Shown here in pieces: positions 29,360-40,175 of a stretch of DNA of 64,000 nt. The stretch lies in the NCBI GenBank assembly GCA_032622095.1, contig CP136066.1:228970961-229034960 (forward strand). The letters run 5' to 3'. Within the stretch, counting starts at the first letter, position 1, and the number at the start of each line of letters is the position of its first letter. The stretch is from Siphonodentalium dalli. Its lineage: Eukaryota > Mollusca > Scaphopoda > Gadilida > Siphonodentaliidae. The notes below the pieces were generated by a model that did not search any database, was not told the DNA's origin, and saw only the letters and a program-made list of their open reading frames with translations. The position numbers were made by a program, and so were the translations under genes.

Positions 29360-31549
29360 ATGAAGCCTAAAGAAAACTTCGTTAAAGCGACCCTCTTCAT
29401 ACTTATCATCGGCTTTCAAACTAGTGACGCTATGTTAACTCGACAGAACATGTTATTTTTGCATCACCGGCAAATTGCTGTCTCAAATGAAAATTGGGAT
29501 CTCAGTTTTCTCATCGAACTCACACCATATTATACCTACATAGCAAGACTCGCTACCGACATAAGGATGGCCCAAAATAAACTCAATAGCATTTGTGCCA
29601 CGTTTCATCAAAGCACATATCACCATAACAAACCTCCATTCAGGAACGAGACAAATAACATTAACTTTAATCTCATCAACATTTTGACAGATTTACAAAC
29701 TGAATTAGCAGCGGCTCTCACGGAAACAAAACAAATCCAATATGAATATCATAATTATTATCAACTCCATAATACCAAAAGACTCAAACGAGCAATATTA
29801 CCCGTAATAAGCGATATAGCTAAGTTTTTATTAGGCACCCCTTCGATGTCAGATATTACACATGTAGAAGATAACATACGAACCCTCTACCAAAACCCAA
29901 AAAAAATCCAACACGATACTCAAACCGCTTATTCTATCATGAATATAACACGCGTCATTTCAAACGAAAATCGCCAACGAGTCAACACATTATCAACAAC
30001 AATATCCAATATTCAAGCCACACTTCGAAAAGAAACACATCGAACCCAAAAACATGTGCATACAATTGAAATATTCACAATCATCAACGCTAAATTTCTA
30101 GTAATATTACACGAAATACAACAAGATGTTATCCAAGCAAAATTATATTTGCGACATCTTAAAGTTCAAATTGCCTCTCTAATTAACCACCGATTTACAC
30201 CGGAGATCATAAGCCCAATACATTTAAAAAAGGCACTTGACAGTATAACGAAATTACTTCCAGCCCATTTGAAGTTACCATTCCCCATAGAATCGGGAAT
30301 TGCAAAATATTACCAACATTTGAAGACACAAACCATACTCACAGACAGCAGACTAATCATTACCATAACAATTTATTTACGCGATATCAGAATGCAGTTT
30401 GACATATTCCGCGCTATACCATTTTTTTATCCATTAGACCCTCGAGACCCAAGACTCAGACACAACAATAAATATACAGTTGCCCGAATCGATATTACTC
30501 ATAATTACCTGCTATTATCTCCCGACCGATCCAAATATACCACCATTGGTGACAATCACCCGTGTATTTTAAACAAATTACCATATTGTAAAATTCAAAA
30601 AATTTCAATCGCCGCATCACATAATCATAACTGCCTACTCAACATATTCACCAATGATACAAAAAATACCGCCACAAATTGCCCTATAGCCATTTACCCT
30701 CAGTATAATTTACCATCCGCTATTAAGCTGGCGGCATGTACATGGCTTATAACAACCACGAAAGCTCATACATTTACAGTAAACTGTCATCACAATCTCT
30801 TAAGAAAACGACCGTATAGAATCACAATTTTACCCCCCATCGCAACGATAACTTTACCACCAATGTGCATAGCTACATCAGCTAGTATCAAACTAATTGC
30901 ATTCACAACTTTGAACTCATCAAACATCACCATCAAGACACAAATAACCCAATTACAATCAACTATTGAATTACATAAATTGCCACAATGGAAGCCACTA
31001 TTTTCCCAAATTCATAACTTGCCCCCTCAAGTATCGATTCCAAACAAGTTACCCCCCATAAAGCAACTATCATTATATGATTTTCTGCAAACCGTCACAT
31101 CCCTGCAACCCATCAAACAAAAGAAAAAACAGGATTATTACCAAATTATCATTCCCGCGGTCATTACGTTCGTATTAATTTTACTGATTGCCATCTCAAG
31201 TCGCAAATACATTATTCAGTGTATCACGAAAATTTCCCAATACCAGACTCAACGCAATCACAACACGCGACGAATTAAAATCGCAAAGCGACGAAATAAA
31301 CTTAACCAAATGATAAAGGGAACTGATATGCAACTTCGTCACAGACTAACCCCACCAATACCCAATGAAGCCACGAAAGATATTCATTTGTCTCCAGCTA
31401 AGGAACCTCAAATACAAATCACACAAGAAGATTTGACATTTCCCAAAAAACACCCGCGAGATGTCGATGAAGAATCATCCACACTACGACCTATGAAAAT
31501 AATGAAAACTCACGCGTCCATCCATAACCCACCACTTAATCTATATTGA
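29360..31549 (+). CDS. env: Envelope glycoprotein, baculovirus F / errantivirus type
   Basis: The open frame begins at ATG 29273. ATG 29360 is preferred because it follows a splice acceptor and opens a signal peptide (hydrophobic ATLFILIIGF). The 729-aa product has a furin-type site RLKR near residue 143, followed by a hydrophobic fusion-peptide-like segment ending in LLGT, as in errantivirus and baculovirus F proteins. A transmembrane helix (IIIPAVITFVLILLIAI) lies near residues 600-620, followed by a cytoplasmic tail of about 110 residues, long for this group. Cys residues cluster in the ectodomain after residue 380. The frame is intact. It would mediate membrane fusion and possibly horizontal spread; neither is shown. 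Confidence 0.88.
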   Translation: MKPKENFVKATLFILIIGFQTSDAMLTRQNMLFLHHRQIAVSNENWDLSFLIELTPYYTYIARLATDIRMAQNKLNSICATFHQSTYHHNKPPFRNETNNINFNLINILTDLQTELAAALTETKQIQYEYHNYYQLHNTKRLKRAILPVISDIAKFLLGTPSMSDITHVEDNIRTLYQNPKKIQHDTQTAYSIMNITRVISNENRQRVNTLSTTISNIQATLRKETHRTQKHVHTIEIFTIINAKFLVILHEIQQDVIQAKLYLRHLKVQIASLINHRFTPEIISPIHLKKALDSITKLLPAHLKLPFPIESGIAKYYQHLKTQTILTDSRLIITITIYLRDIRMQFDIFRAIPFFYPLDPRDPRLRHNNKYTVARIDITHNYLLLSPDRSKYTTIGDNHPCILNKLPYCKIQKISIAASHNHNCLLNIFTNDTKNTATNCPIAIYPQYNLPSAIKLAACTWLITTTKAHTFTVNCHHNLLRKRPYRITILPPIATITLPPMCIATSASIKLIAFTTLNSSNITIKTQITQLQSTIELHKLPQWKPLFSQIHNLPPQVSIPNKLPPIKQLSLYDFLQTVTSLQPIKQKKKQDYYQIIIPAVITFVLILLIAISSRKYIIQCITKISQYQTQRNHNTRRIKIAKRRNKLNQMIKGTDMQLRHRLTPPIPNEATKDIHLSPAKEPQIQITQEDLTFPKKHPRDVDEESSTLRPMKIMKTHASIHNPPLNLY

Positions 31550-31660
31550 TCATTTTCCCAATAATACCATTTTTTTTCCTATAAGGGGCACAAACCCACA
31601 GACTAATTCTAATATCGTTACTGCATGCATACCACGTCAGCTGCATATAATAACGCCATT

Positions 31661-32020
31661 ATGACACGTGCCAACCCCAAGAGTTAGACAACTGACCGCC
31701 GATTATCTTCAATAACATTGGTCACGGATCTCCCCACCTATCAACAAATGCATTAATTAAAGTCTCATATACCACACTCCAAACAATATTTCACCTCTGA
31801 CCCATGCTCTCAACAATTCCCTGAGCAATTAACGGCAGATATGACACGTGCCAACCCCAAGAGTTAGACAACTGACCGCCGATTATCTTCAATAACATTG
31901 GTCACGGAACTCGCCAACTATCAACAAACGCATTAATCAAAGTCTCATATACCACACTCCAAACAATATTTCACCTCTGACACATGCTCTCAACAATTCC
32001 CTGTGCAATTGACGGCAGAT
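31661..32020 (+). repeat. 180-bp tandem duplication between env and the 3-prime LTR
   Basis: Two copies start ATGACACGTGCCAACCCCAA at 31661 and 31841, differing at about ten sites. Each holds a CACGTG E-box. Retroelements often carry such duplications as enhancers or packaging modules; here it is untranslated. Confidence 0.9.
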
Positions 32021-32324
32021 GAGAAACATTTGGTCTCTCATTACCACAATACCGAATGTATACATATCGTCATGATTTTATTAACAATACAACATGCATT
32101 TATATAATACATCACCAATGTTCATCATTTACAAAACATACCATGCACTATTACCGTATTGTTATATTCATTACTTCTCATACTTGTATCTCTATATTCT
32201 ATTATCATACCTTAGCCTACATATCAATATAGCACGCATTATGACTGCTTGCACGATCATTTTATATACCAACCCATATATGCTTTTCCCACCATTTATT
32301 TCATAATCTCATAATATTGCGTAT

Positions 32325-32390
32325 CATCATTTTAAGACAACTTAATATCGCATATCATCATTTTAAGACAACTTTGATTCCACATGTATT
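32325..32390 (+). repeat. Short direct repeat upstream of the 3-prime LTR
   Basis: GCATATCATCATTTTAAGAC occurs twice about 37 bp apart (one copy has GCGTATC). Confidence 0.7.
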
Positions 32391-32525
32391 AATCATAACT
32401 TCACCACAATCAATGTTATTATACTTCATTTCAGCCTCATCCACATTACATGATCACAATTACCCCAGTTAGGTCCATAATTTTGATGTTACATAAGATT
32501 TTCTGCTGCGCTAAAAATCTTACAC

Positions 32526-32539
32526 AGGTGGGGGACATA
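32526..32539 (+). promoter_or_regulatory. Polypurine tract for plus-strand priming
   Basis: AGGTGGGGGA lies directly before the 3-prime LTR, separated by CATA, the expected place for the plus-strand primer. Confidence 0.75.
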
Positions 32540-32994
32540 TGTGAGATAACTACCCATTATAATCTCACAACTTGATTCAAACTATACGAATGTCCCAATA
32601 TATAAAACCCCAAACTCAGATATTCGTGTTCGGTTCTCGAAACCTCACACGTCTTACTCTCAGCGAAGATATACACACAATGAAGATGGCTCCCAAATAT
32701 GGTCAAGGGAGATGACCATAACGGAAGAACCAATCCCGATGTGTATTGCCAAACACCTCATCTAATATGCATCCCAAATAGTATATAAGAAACAACTACA
32801 TCCCATCACATCATGCTTTCACTAGACTCATCTCATACCTAGATCATATCCAGGCATCCTTCACACCAGGCATCACCCATTCGGGGACACCAATTCGCGG
32901 CGACTATTGATCATTATATTTGTACACACTGCATATCTTATTCACAACATAATAAAGACTTGTACCTACTATATACATGTGTCATTACCTCACA
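32540..32994 (+). repeat. 3-prime LTR
   Basis: 455 bp, two differences from the 5-prime LTR, TATA at about 32601 and AATAAA at 32951-32956. The downstream base block CTGC is the target duplication. Confidence 0.97.
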
Positions 32995-33073
32995 CTGCAC
33001 GTCGACAGCAGTGTACAATTAACCGAGGTTATGTATACACATGCACAGGTTATCCACTGATTAACTATTGCAG

Positions 33074-33162
33074 GAATCGGGTTAAAAGAGGAAATGGTAT
33101 AATTGCGACAGAACAGAGATGGACCGACAACACGGTCCCGTATGTTTTATCTTCAGATTACA
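33074..33162 (+). CDS. Astacin-type metalloprotease, exon B (processing site and N-terminus of catalytic domain)
   Basis: The acceptor is TATTGCAG and the donor is GTAAGT. Entry phase 2 completes a Leu codon with exon A, and exit phase is 1. The codons read NRVKRGNGIIATEQRWTDN and then TVPYVLSSDY. RVKR is a furin-type activation site, followed by the RW...VPYV start that marks the astacin catalytic domain. The retroelement 3-prime LTR ends only 79 bp upstream, so the acceptor and branch region escaped narrowly. The branch site may now partly depend on the short remaining intron end. Confidence 0.88.
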
Positions 33163-33398
33163 GTAAGTATATAGTTACCGTAGATTTAGATCACACCACA
33201 TCGTATTGGAAAATTAAATGACAATATTCAAGTAACATCTGAACCACTATCTCCGGTTCTCCATCAATCGGTTAAGAATGCACATATGCTCACCATTGTT
33301 GCTGGACGTTGGTGGGTTATGTTGCTTCTGATAATTATGACGTTGGCTGATAATGTGGTGGTTGTGGAGCTCATATCTTTTAGCATTACTATAATCCA

Positions 33399-33432
33399 AG
33401 ATGGCGTCCAAGATGGCGTCCAACATGGCCGA
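33399..33432 (+). promoter_or_regulatory. Tandem YY1-like motifs
   Basis: CAAGATGGCGTC occurs twice back to back, followed by CAACATGGCCGAC. This matches the YY1 consensus core (AAnATGGCGnC). They belong to the inverted-repeat element end. No nearby host start is known, so function is unproven. Confidence 0.4.
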
Positions 33433-34414
33433 CGTGTTACAAAATATGAACTAATCAGTTTAATCCGTTTTGTTGGATACAATATATTATATACTGTTGA
33501 CAAATGTATACATTATTGGGATACTATTAAATTGTACTACATTTTACAGGAAATATATCCAATAGCAAGATGACTGCCAAAATGGGGACCTGAATTGGAA
33601 AATAGACAAATTTTCACTCACATCTTCTATACAGGAGGGAGTTAAGCATAGGCTAGTATTGGTCAATATAATCAATCATGACAGTCGAAGCGCGGCCAAT
33701 GTATCGAAAGTGTTAGTTGGTGACACACACTTGAACCATTTTGTAATAGCTAAAGTATCGTTCTAGACTTATATGACTCAGACATCGTTTATGTTTATAA
33801 GCAGTGACGCAAATATTGACACTTCTTCGTAGAAGCAATGCAGTTCTGGCCCCTGCTCAGGTATTAAATAATCAAATAGCTCAAATATTGCGGAAATAAC
33901 AACAACTATTGTGGTCAAAGTTCAACATTGTCTGGCTGTGGGAATGGTTTATTATTAGCCGTGGTATGGTTTGTCGACTGAAACAATCAAACAAATAGTC
34001 AACACACAATTATTTTTTTCTGGTAACATTCTTGTTTAAGCTAAATATTTTTGCTGAGAGCCCTACTGACTATCGAGTAATTATAGGTGGCTAATGGTTG
34101 CTCACATTTGAGCGTTTGAGCGTTTTCAGACCATTGGGATATCACCCAACATGATCATCCCATCATAAGTAACTATAACCAACCTTCGGTGTAGAACCGA
34201 CATAAATCGTGAAATCGTGATTCACTTGGACATACAATTTGAGTTTTTGTCTTCAATCTGCGCTTAAGTTTTCAAGGTCAAATATGTCCAACCAAATGCA
34301 TAAGTTCTGGTTTCAGCACGTTTGATTTTAAAATTGATTTCACATGCTTTCTCACAAAGTGCACACACACAAACAAAATATTACTCATAATCAACTACAT
34401 AGCTGTATTATATT

Positions 34415-34790
34415 AGTACTAGCAGGTTAGCCCGCCACTGGTGGCATTGATCCCATGGCTTTGGTCGATCCATTAATTTTAGTTTTTCAAGGTAACCCCG
34501 TACAGGACCGGGCAACTCAAAAACCAAATTTCAAGTCGATAGCTCCACCCGTTTCCGAGATCTGGTCTGCGCATGCGCGAAGCTGTGGTCGCACGGGCTC
34601 GGCGACCCGATAAAATTTGTATCCGGGGCACGATACATTCACATACCAAATTTCAAGTCGATAGCTTCACCCGTTTCCGATATCTCGTCTGCGCATGCGC
34701 TGCACGGGCGTCACCTAAGTGTCATACATACTATAACAATGATGTTGTAAGAGCTCCAATAAATCTCCCCGCATAGGCAAGCACTCAATG
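34415..34790 (+). repeat. Dispersed repeat copy with NRF1-like sites
   Basis: It starts ACTAGCAGGTTAGCCCGCCA. It contains CCAAATTTCAAGTCGATAGC twice, CACCCGTTTCCGAGAT, and the palindrome TGCGCATGCGC. The tail, GTGTCATACATACTATAACA followed by CCAATAAATCTCCCCGCATA, recurs at 37025-37095. Confidence 0.8.
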
Positions 34791-35049
34791 TTCCCGTATA
34801 ACTCTGCAGATGCCAATAACGTTGAATGGGAAACAGACGCTCTTTATAGAGATGCGTCAAAAACAAACGCTCATTAAATAATCACTTGATTAAACCACGC
34901 CGTGCCTTTGCGATTGGAGAACGGGTGCTCTGAGCTTCTCTAAACCGCGACTACGGTCGTGTCGGTGGCATTTGACACTTACATAGGAAGTTTGAGCTCA
35001 ATCTTTACGCGCGTTTTGGATTCTATGAAGTACCCACACACATATATAC

Positions 35050-35300
35050 ATATATATATACGAAGCAGGTTGGCTCGCCACTGGCGGCAATAGTCAGAAA
35101 CATGACAATTTTTAAGTTTTAATAAAAAAAATTAATTAATTTTTTAAATTAAATATTTAATTGAATTTTTTGTTTTTCAATGAGTTAATTGTGCCTTTTT
35201 AATTTTTTAATTGATTTTTTTGTTTTTAAATTTTACCCGAGGTTGGTCAGAAACATGACATTTTTTTAATTATTTTAATTTTGTTTTAATTAAATTTTTT
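35050..35300 (+). repeat. Dispersed repeat, AT-rich variant
   Basis: It starts GCAGGTTGGCTCGCCACTGG and contains GTCAGAAACATGACATTTTT, also present at 36605. A T/A-rich low-complexity stretch follows. Confidence 0.6.
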
Positions 35301-35761
35301 GTTTCTGGCGGAAAAATTTACCCGATGAAATTCCCCCTTCCTAGGAACGACAGACAACGCATTCTTTGTTTACTTTTTTTTAACCTGCACGTACCCGTCC
35401 TAATGTCATGAAATCTTTCTGCATAATATTTCGAGCGATAACATTGCATTGCTTTGAAAACATACGTCTCTCTACGATAACCCGTCGTTTCTCTCTGCAT
35501 AATATTTCGTTGCATTGAATTGTCAGACTCCCGTCATACAGATAAGTAGATAGCGAAAACGACGTTCTTTATATAGACAATGCGGAAAACGAACGCTCTT
35601 TATATATCAACGCTATTAACCCCGATTGCGGTGATTTTGATGATTGGGAAGGGAGAAACGGTGCTCTGAGCTTCTCCAAAACGCGACCACGGCGGTGTCG
35701 GTGGGATTTTACACTTATATACGAAATTTGAGCTCAATCTGTGCACGCGTTTTCGATTCCA

Positions 35762-35780
35762 TGAAGTACACACACACACA

Positions 35781-35820
<40 letters not shown>

Positions 35821-35835
35821 CATATATATATATAC
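35762..35835 (+). repeat. (CA)n and (TA)n microsatellite
   Basis: A CACACA run of about 50 bp leads into ATATATACATATATATATAT. It resembles the tails of the surrounding dispersed repeats. Confidence 0.9.
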
Positions 35836-35851
35836 GGAGTTCTCAAAATAT

Positions 35852-36565
35852 ATAGTACTAGAAGGTGACCCGACTTCGTCCGGGCTATTAAAAAACCAAA
35901 TTTCAAGTCGATTGCTCCACCCGTTTCCTAGATCTGGTCTGCGCATGCGCGAAGCTGGTGTCGCACGTGCTCGGCGACCCGATAAAATTCGTATCCGTAC
36001 CAAATTTCAAGTCGATAGCTACACCCGTTTCCGAGATATATAGCCCAATGTCATTTGCGGATACCTCGGCCGGTGATGAGTTAACGCGACACAGTCAAAT
36101 GCATCGGCAGGGTGAGAGTTAACGTAATCTAACTTTATGACCTCTGACGACGTCATAGAAATTACGCATTGATTTTATCCCGATAAAAGCATCGTACCAC
36201 TTGTACCTAATAATTGAGGCAGATAACTAAAACGGATACATACATATTATATATCGTTGGAAAGATGAAGCCACACAGATTCTAACCGTGCAAATTATAT
36301 GACTGGCAATTTATTATTCGCGCTATATCGAATCGATTTGTGAGCACCGAACTGAAATATATTAGCGCAAAAACGGCGTAAAAATAGATTTGACCTCCGC
36401 ACGTGAAAAGTTGACCTCGCACGGACAAATAAATATGCCTATGTTCGTCTCCGGCCGAAAACACATCCAAATACCAAATTTCATCGAAATTGGCTTAGTC
36501 GTTTTCGAGTCCATCGATTTCAAACACACACACAAACAAACACACACACAGATCTTTCAAAATAT
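35852..36565 (+). repeat. Full-length-looking dispersed repeat unit
   Basis: It begins ACTAGAAGGTGACCCGACTT and ends with a CACACA tail followed by CAAAATATATAATAG. The next unit (ACTAGCAGGTTAGCCC) starts immediately, so units sit head to tail. It contains TGCGCATGCGC and TTTCATCGAAATTGGCTTAG. No ORF. Confidence 0.7.
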
Positions 36566-37095
36566 ATAATAGACTAGCAGGTTAGCCCGCCATTGGCGCC
36601 GTTGGTAAGAAACATGACATTTTTTTGGCTTTTCAACGAGTTAATTGTGCCTTTTTAATCAAGAGAAATTATGGTACCCGTCCCTAAAAGATTTAAGGTG
36701 CATCGGGCGGAAAGAACTAACCCGATGAAAAATTGTTGAGCCCGACGTTGTCCGGGCTATTCAAAAACCAAATTTCAAGTCGATAGCTCCACCCGTTTCC
36801 GAGATCTCGTCTGCGAATGCGCTGCACAGGCGTCGCACGGGCTCGCCAATACGACAACGACGACCACCTGATCAAACTACACTCACGTACCAATTTTCGT
36901 CCCGATCGGTCGAGGTGTTGGTATCTGATGCAAAATACGAAATTGTGAGTGTTGGTTTGTAACCGGGATTTTTGAGAAGCATTATGCCTATATCCACACT
37001 AACTACCCCCCTAAGCCCTGATCTAAGTGTCATACATACTATAACAATGATGCTGTAAGAGTACTATGGCATCCAATAAATCTCCCCGCATAGCT
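36566..37095 (+). repeat. Dispersed repeat unit, second in tandem
   Basis: It begins ACTAGCAGGTTAGCCCGCCA and shares AAATTTCAAGTCGATAGCTC, the GATCGGTCGAGGTGTTGGTA region, and the GTGTCATACATACTATAACA tail seen near 34718. Confidence 0.65.
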
Positions 37096-37599
37096 AACCA
37101 CTCAAAAGCATGTGAAATCAATTTTAAAATCGAACGTGCCGAACTAAAATTATGATAACTATGAAATAATTACACACCATGTGTATGACATGTGTTCACA
37201 AAGGGCGCATACGTTCCAATTGGTTGAAAGGTTTATCGCCAAACATGCAACGGTACAAGACGCAGTACGGCGCAAATGAACACACGACATGAATAATAAG
37301 AAAACGAGGCACAATCTACAACCAGTTCCAAACAATAGGAATGGAGATATGAGTGAAAACAAATTGAATTTTTCACATTCTGGTCATTATTTTGGCAGCT
37401 AACTTTCTGACGGAGTGCCAATTTTTCATGAAAACAGTAGTGTAATGTAATAGCATTCAAATAATATTTAAATTTGTGTACATTTGATGAAATATAGTTT
37501 CCAACAAAACATATTAAACTGACTTAGTTCTTATTCTATACAACGGCTGCCATGTTGGACTACATCTTGGATTATACGAAATTATCAAGGGTAAGAACT

Positions 37600-38100
37600 C
37601 CAGACCCACCTGTACACAACACCCAGAATCACAATCCATAGAGAACAAAACTCTAGCAGACTCCTGGAATATCATGTGGTCTTAATGTTTTATGTGCCCA
37701 CCAGCTTTTCCTCGAAATAGCTAATGTTCACCAAATAGACAATTTAAGAAAAACAACGGTACTTTATCTTAACAGCACCAACACCGTAGGTAAATCAGAA
37801 GTCCCCACCACGATCTTAACATATTAGCGGGACGCATTCACATCCGATGAAGCTTTTCTTTTTCAAAAATATCGACCGCGTATGTTACGTATCATAAAGG
37901 CCGGATTCGTCATCGTCAGTTTAAACCTACTAGATATACCCGGTTTAAACGGCACATCCAAAGCGGGTCGTTTAGTGGCTGGCTCATTTGGTGATATATC
38001 GTTCTTCGTTCTGTAATATAACGCAGCTGAAATATGACAAATTATTCACAATGTTCAGAATATTGATACATCTATAACTATGAGTAGATTTCAATGAGGG
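37600..38100. other. Intronic stretch, nothing recognised
   Basis: No coding similarity, repeat or RNA gene is visible here. Confidence 0.5.
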
Positions 38101-38306
38101 TGTGGTCCGAACACCCGAGCTGCACATACGAGTGGGCTTCGGATTTCAGGTTTTCAGTCCCTATAAAAGGGGAGCATGGTTTTTCCTGACCTGCTGTTCC
38201 GACTTTCTAGGATGTATTTACATTGTGTCTGTAAATTAGTATAGCATGTGCCCACCTATACCATGTAAAGCATGTTACGCAATAAACACCGCCTATGTGA
38301 CCACAG
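38101..38306 (+). mobile_element. Possible solo LTR or TRIM fragment
   Basis: A short block starts TGTGGTCC. It contains CCCTATAAAAGGGGAGCATG (TATA box) and about 110 bp later GCAATAAACACCGCC (polyadenylation signal), and ends near GACCACA. This is the promoter-to-polyA layout of a short LTR. No target duplication or second copy is visible, so it could equally be a small promoter. Confidence 0.3.
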
Positions 38307-38309
38307 CTA

Positions 38310-38880
38310 CGCTCTTAAAACGACTATGTGGTAGAACCACACAGTTACCACACAGTTTGTGTAGCCACTTGATCGAGCACAACATTGTGTGGTGAATTGT
38401 GTGGCAAATGATCACACATCTGTTGTGTGGCGGTGGCGAACAAACTGTGTGGATCGACCAAACAACTTGTTCTTTGAAGGTACACATTAAATGTGTGCTA
38501 AGTTGCGCACAAGATTGTGTGGATGCAGATGAAAGTTTATGTGTGGTAACTGACCTACATAGTTGTGTAGTTGACACACACAAAGATGTTTGGGTCCAGC
38601 ACATTTATTTGTTCGTTGAATGGACACAAATATGTTTGCACTAAGGAAACAATATGTTCACCGCTACCACACAAGATTGTATTGTTATTGTATTGTTATT
38701 GTACACATATGTGTTAATACATGCGTTCACATTTGTGTGGTTGATCCAAACAATAGTATTCACCGCCATTACACTATTTGTATTGTTCTTGCACACAATG
38801 CTGTTGGGCAAGACAACACATATGTGTTAATTACATGTGTACAAATTTGTGTGGTCGATCCAAACAATAGGCTGCTAATC
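38310..38880 (+). repeat. Array of short CACACA/TGTGTGG hairpins
   Basis: Dozens of short inverted pairs such as CCACACAGTTTGTGTAGCCA, ACACATATGTGT and GCACAAGATTGTGTGG occur through about 570 bp. A unit of about 118 bp ending TTTGTGTGG(T/C)(T/C)GATCCAAACAATAG is duplicated (38700-38760 and 38815-38875). A similar block is at 43480-43620. Confidence 0.6.
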
Positions 38881-39809
38881 CTGCAAAAAGAAAAAAATTC
38901 ATATTCAACGAAGAGTGTTTACACCGATATTTATTGGCCATACATTATAGTTCGGCTATCGTTGGAGGTTTTTTTCCTGCCATACATATGAAATGTTATC
39001 TACTGATGCTTGACGTGCGCGCTGGACGTTTTCGAATATTAACTTATCAAACAGCAAACATGCATATCCCGGGGGTCCGCGGCCTTCTTTTCTGTACACA
39101 GCAGAAATCGTGATTGTCGAATGATATAGTATAGCCATAGTCTTTAATTTCAATAATACAACGACACAAAACAAAACACATTCACATAATATTTTGGTCA
39201 TCCGACGAGATTTCAAAGAAATATTAAACTATAAGCGTGCATGTTTCAGTTCCATCAATGGGTTTCACATCAATAACTAGAATTTTCCTCCAACTTAAAT
39301 GTATTGGAACAATTCGAAAGTCAGTCTCTGCTATATATATACATATATATGTATATTGCTATACTGGCTGAGTGTCTTACATCAGACTCACCGTCACGTG
39401 TGTAGAAGAACAAGCTCTAAAACTAACTGAAGCTTTCTGAGATCACTTGAACTATACAAGAAAATTAAGGACTCCAAAGATGATAGTCTTTTTGAATGTA
39501 TATATATCGGTGCAATTTCTGGGGAGAAATCTCGAGTTCACGAAGAATAGAAGTCATCGCCTCTTGCACAGAAACCAAATTACAGCACATGACATCATCA
39601 TATGTATACAAAAATCATTTATTGTGGAATTTGTGTCTAACTCATACATTCCACCGTGGTTCTTGGTTGGTTGACTAGAGTTTATCTGCGTCGTTGCCAA
39701 GGCAGTCATGTCCATATCTTGTTATTTACATCGACGTCGCACCGCGTGACCGCCATGATTTCACCATTGAACCTGTAAGCAGAGAAGTTATTTTAGTGTA
39801 AACATATTT

Positions 39810-40094
39810 TTATTTCCAAACCAAATAATTGACATAATACACAGATGACATAAATATACAAAAAATAAGAGTTAATTTTGGAAATGAGGATCAGACAACA
39901 AGCCCGAGGGCTTATATGAAGTCTTCTCCTCTTTGGCGACATGTCCCTTCCTCAATAAGTGAGGGAGGGTATCGATCAGACGGGACGGGAATGAAATAAT
40001 GGTTTAGGAGGAGTAGAGATATATAACTACATCTGAGTTAGGGATGGAAAAAGGAAGAATATAGTGTTAGGAGTAGCATGATGCAGGGAGAGAG

Positions 40095-40175
<81 letters not shown>

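Larger units (their letters stand above)
17471..32994 (+). mobile_element. Complete Gypsy-type LTR retroelement with envelope gene, 15.5 kb
   Basis: Two 455-bp LTRs (17471-17925 and 32540-32994) begin TGTGAGATAAC and end ATTACCTCACA, differing at only two sites. A 4-bp target duplication CTGC flanks the element (17467-17470 and 32995-32998), as expected for Gypsy/errantivirus integrases. Internal order: PBS, repeat-bearing leader, 163-aa ORF, gag, pol, a long inter-ORF region with antisense ORFs, env, polypurine tract. The near identity of the LTRs means a recent insertion. It lies in sense orientation in the astacin intron, ending 79 bp before exon B. It is unusually long for the group, mainly because of the 4.3-kb pol-env interval. 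Confidence 0.97.
33391..37579. mobile_element. Inverted-repeat element with TA target, nested repeats inside
   Basis: The left end TATAATCCAAGATGGCGTCC (about 33393) mirrors CATCTTGGATTATA at about 37565-37579. Inner arm matches include CAGTTTAATCCGTTTTGTTGG (33457 region) with the 37500-37530 region, and GATTTTAAAATTGATTTCAC (34322 region) with 37110-37140. TA flanks both ends. The arms are diverged and the centre (34.4-37.1 kb) is filled by later dispersed repeats. No transposase is recognised. The left end carries tandem CAAGATGGCGTC blocks. Confidence 0.6.
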
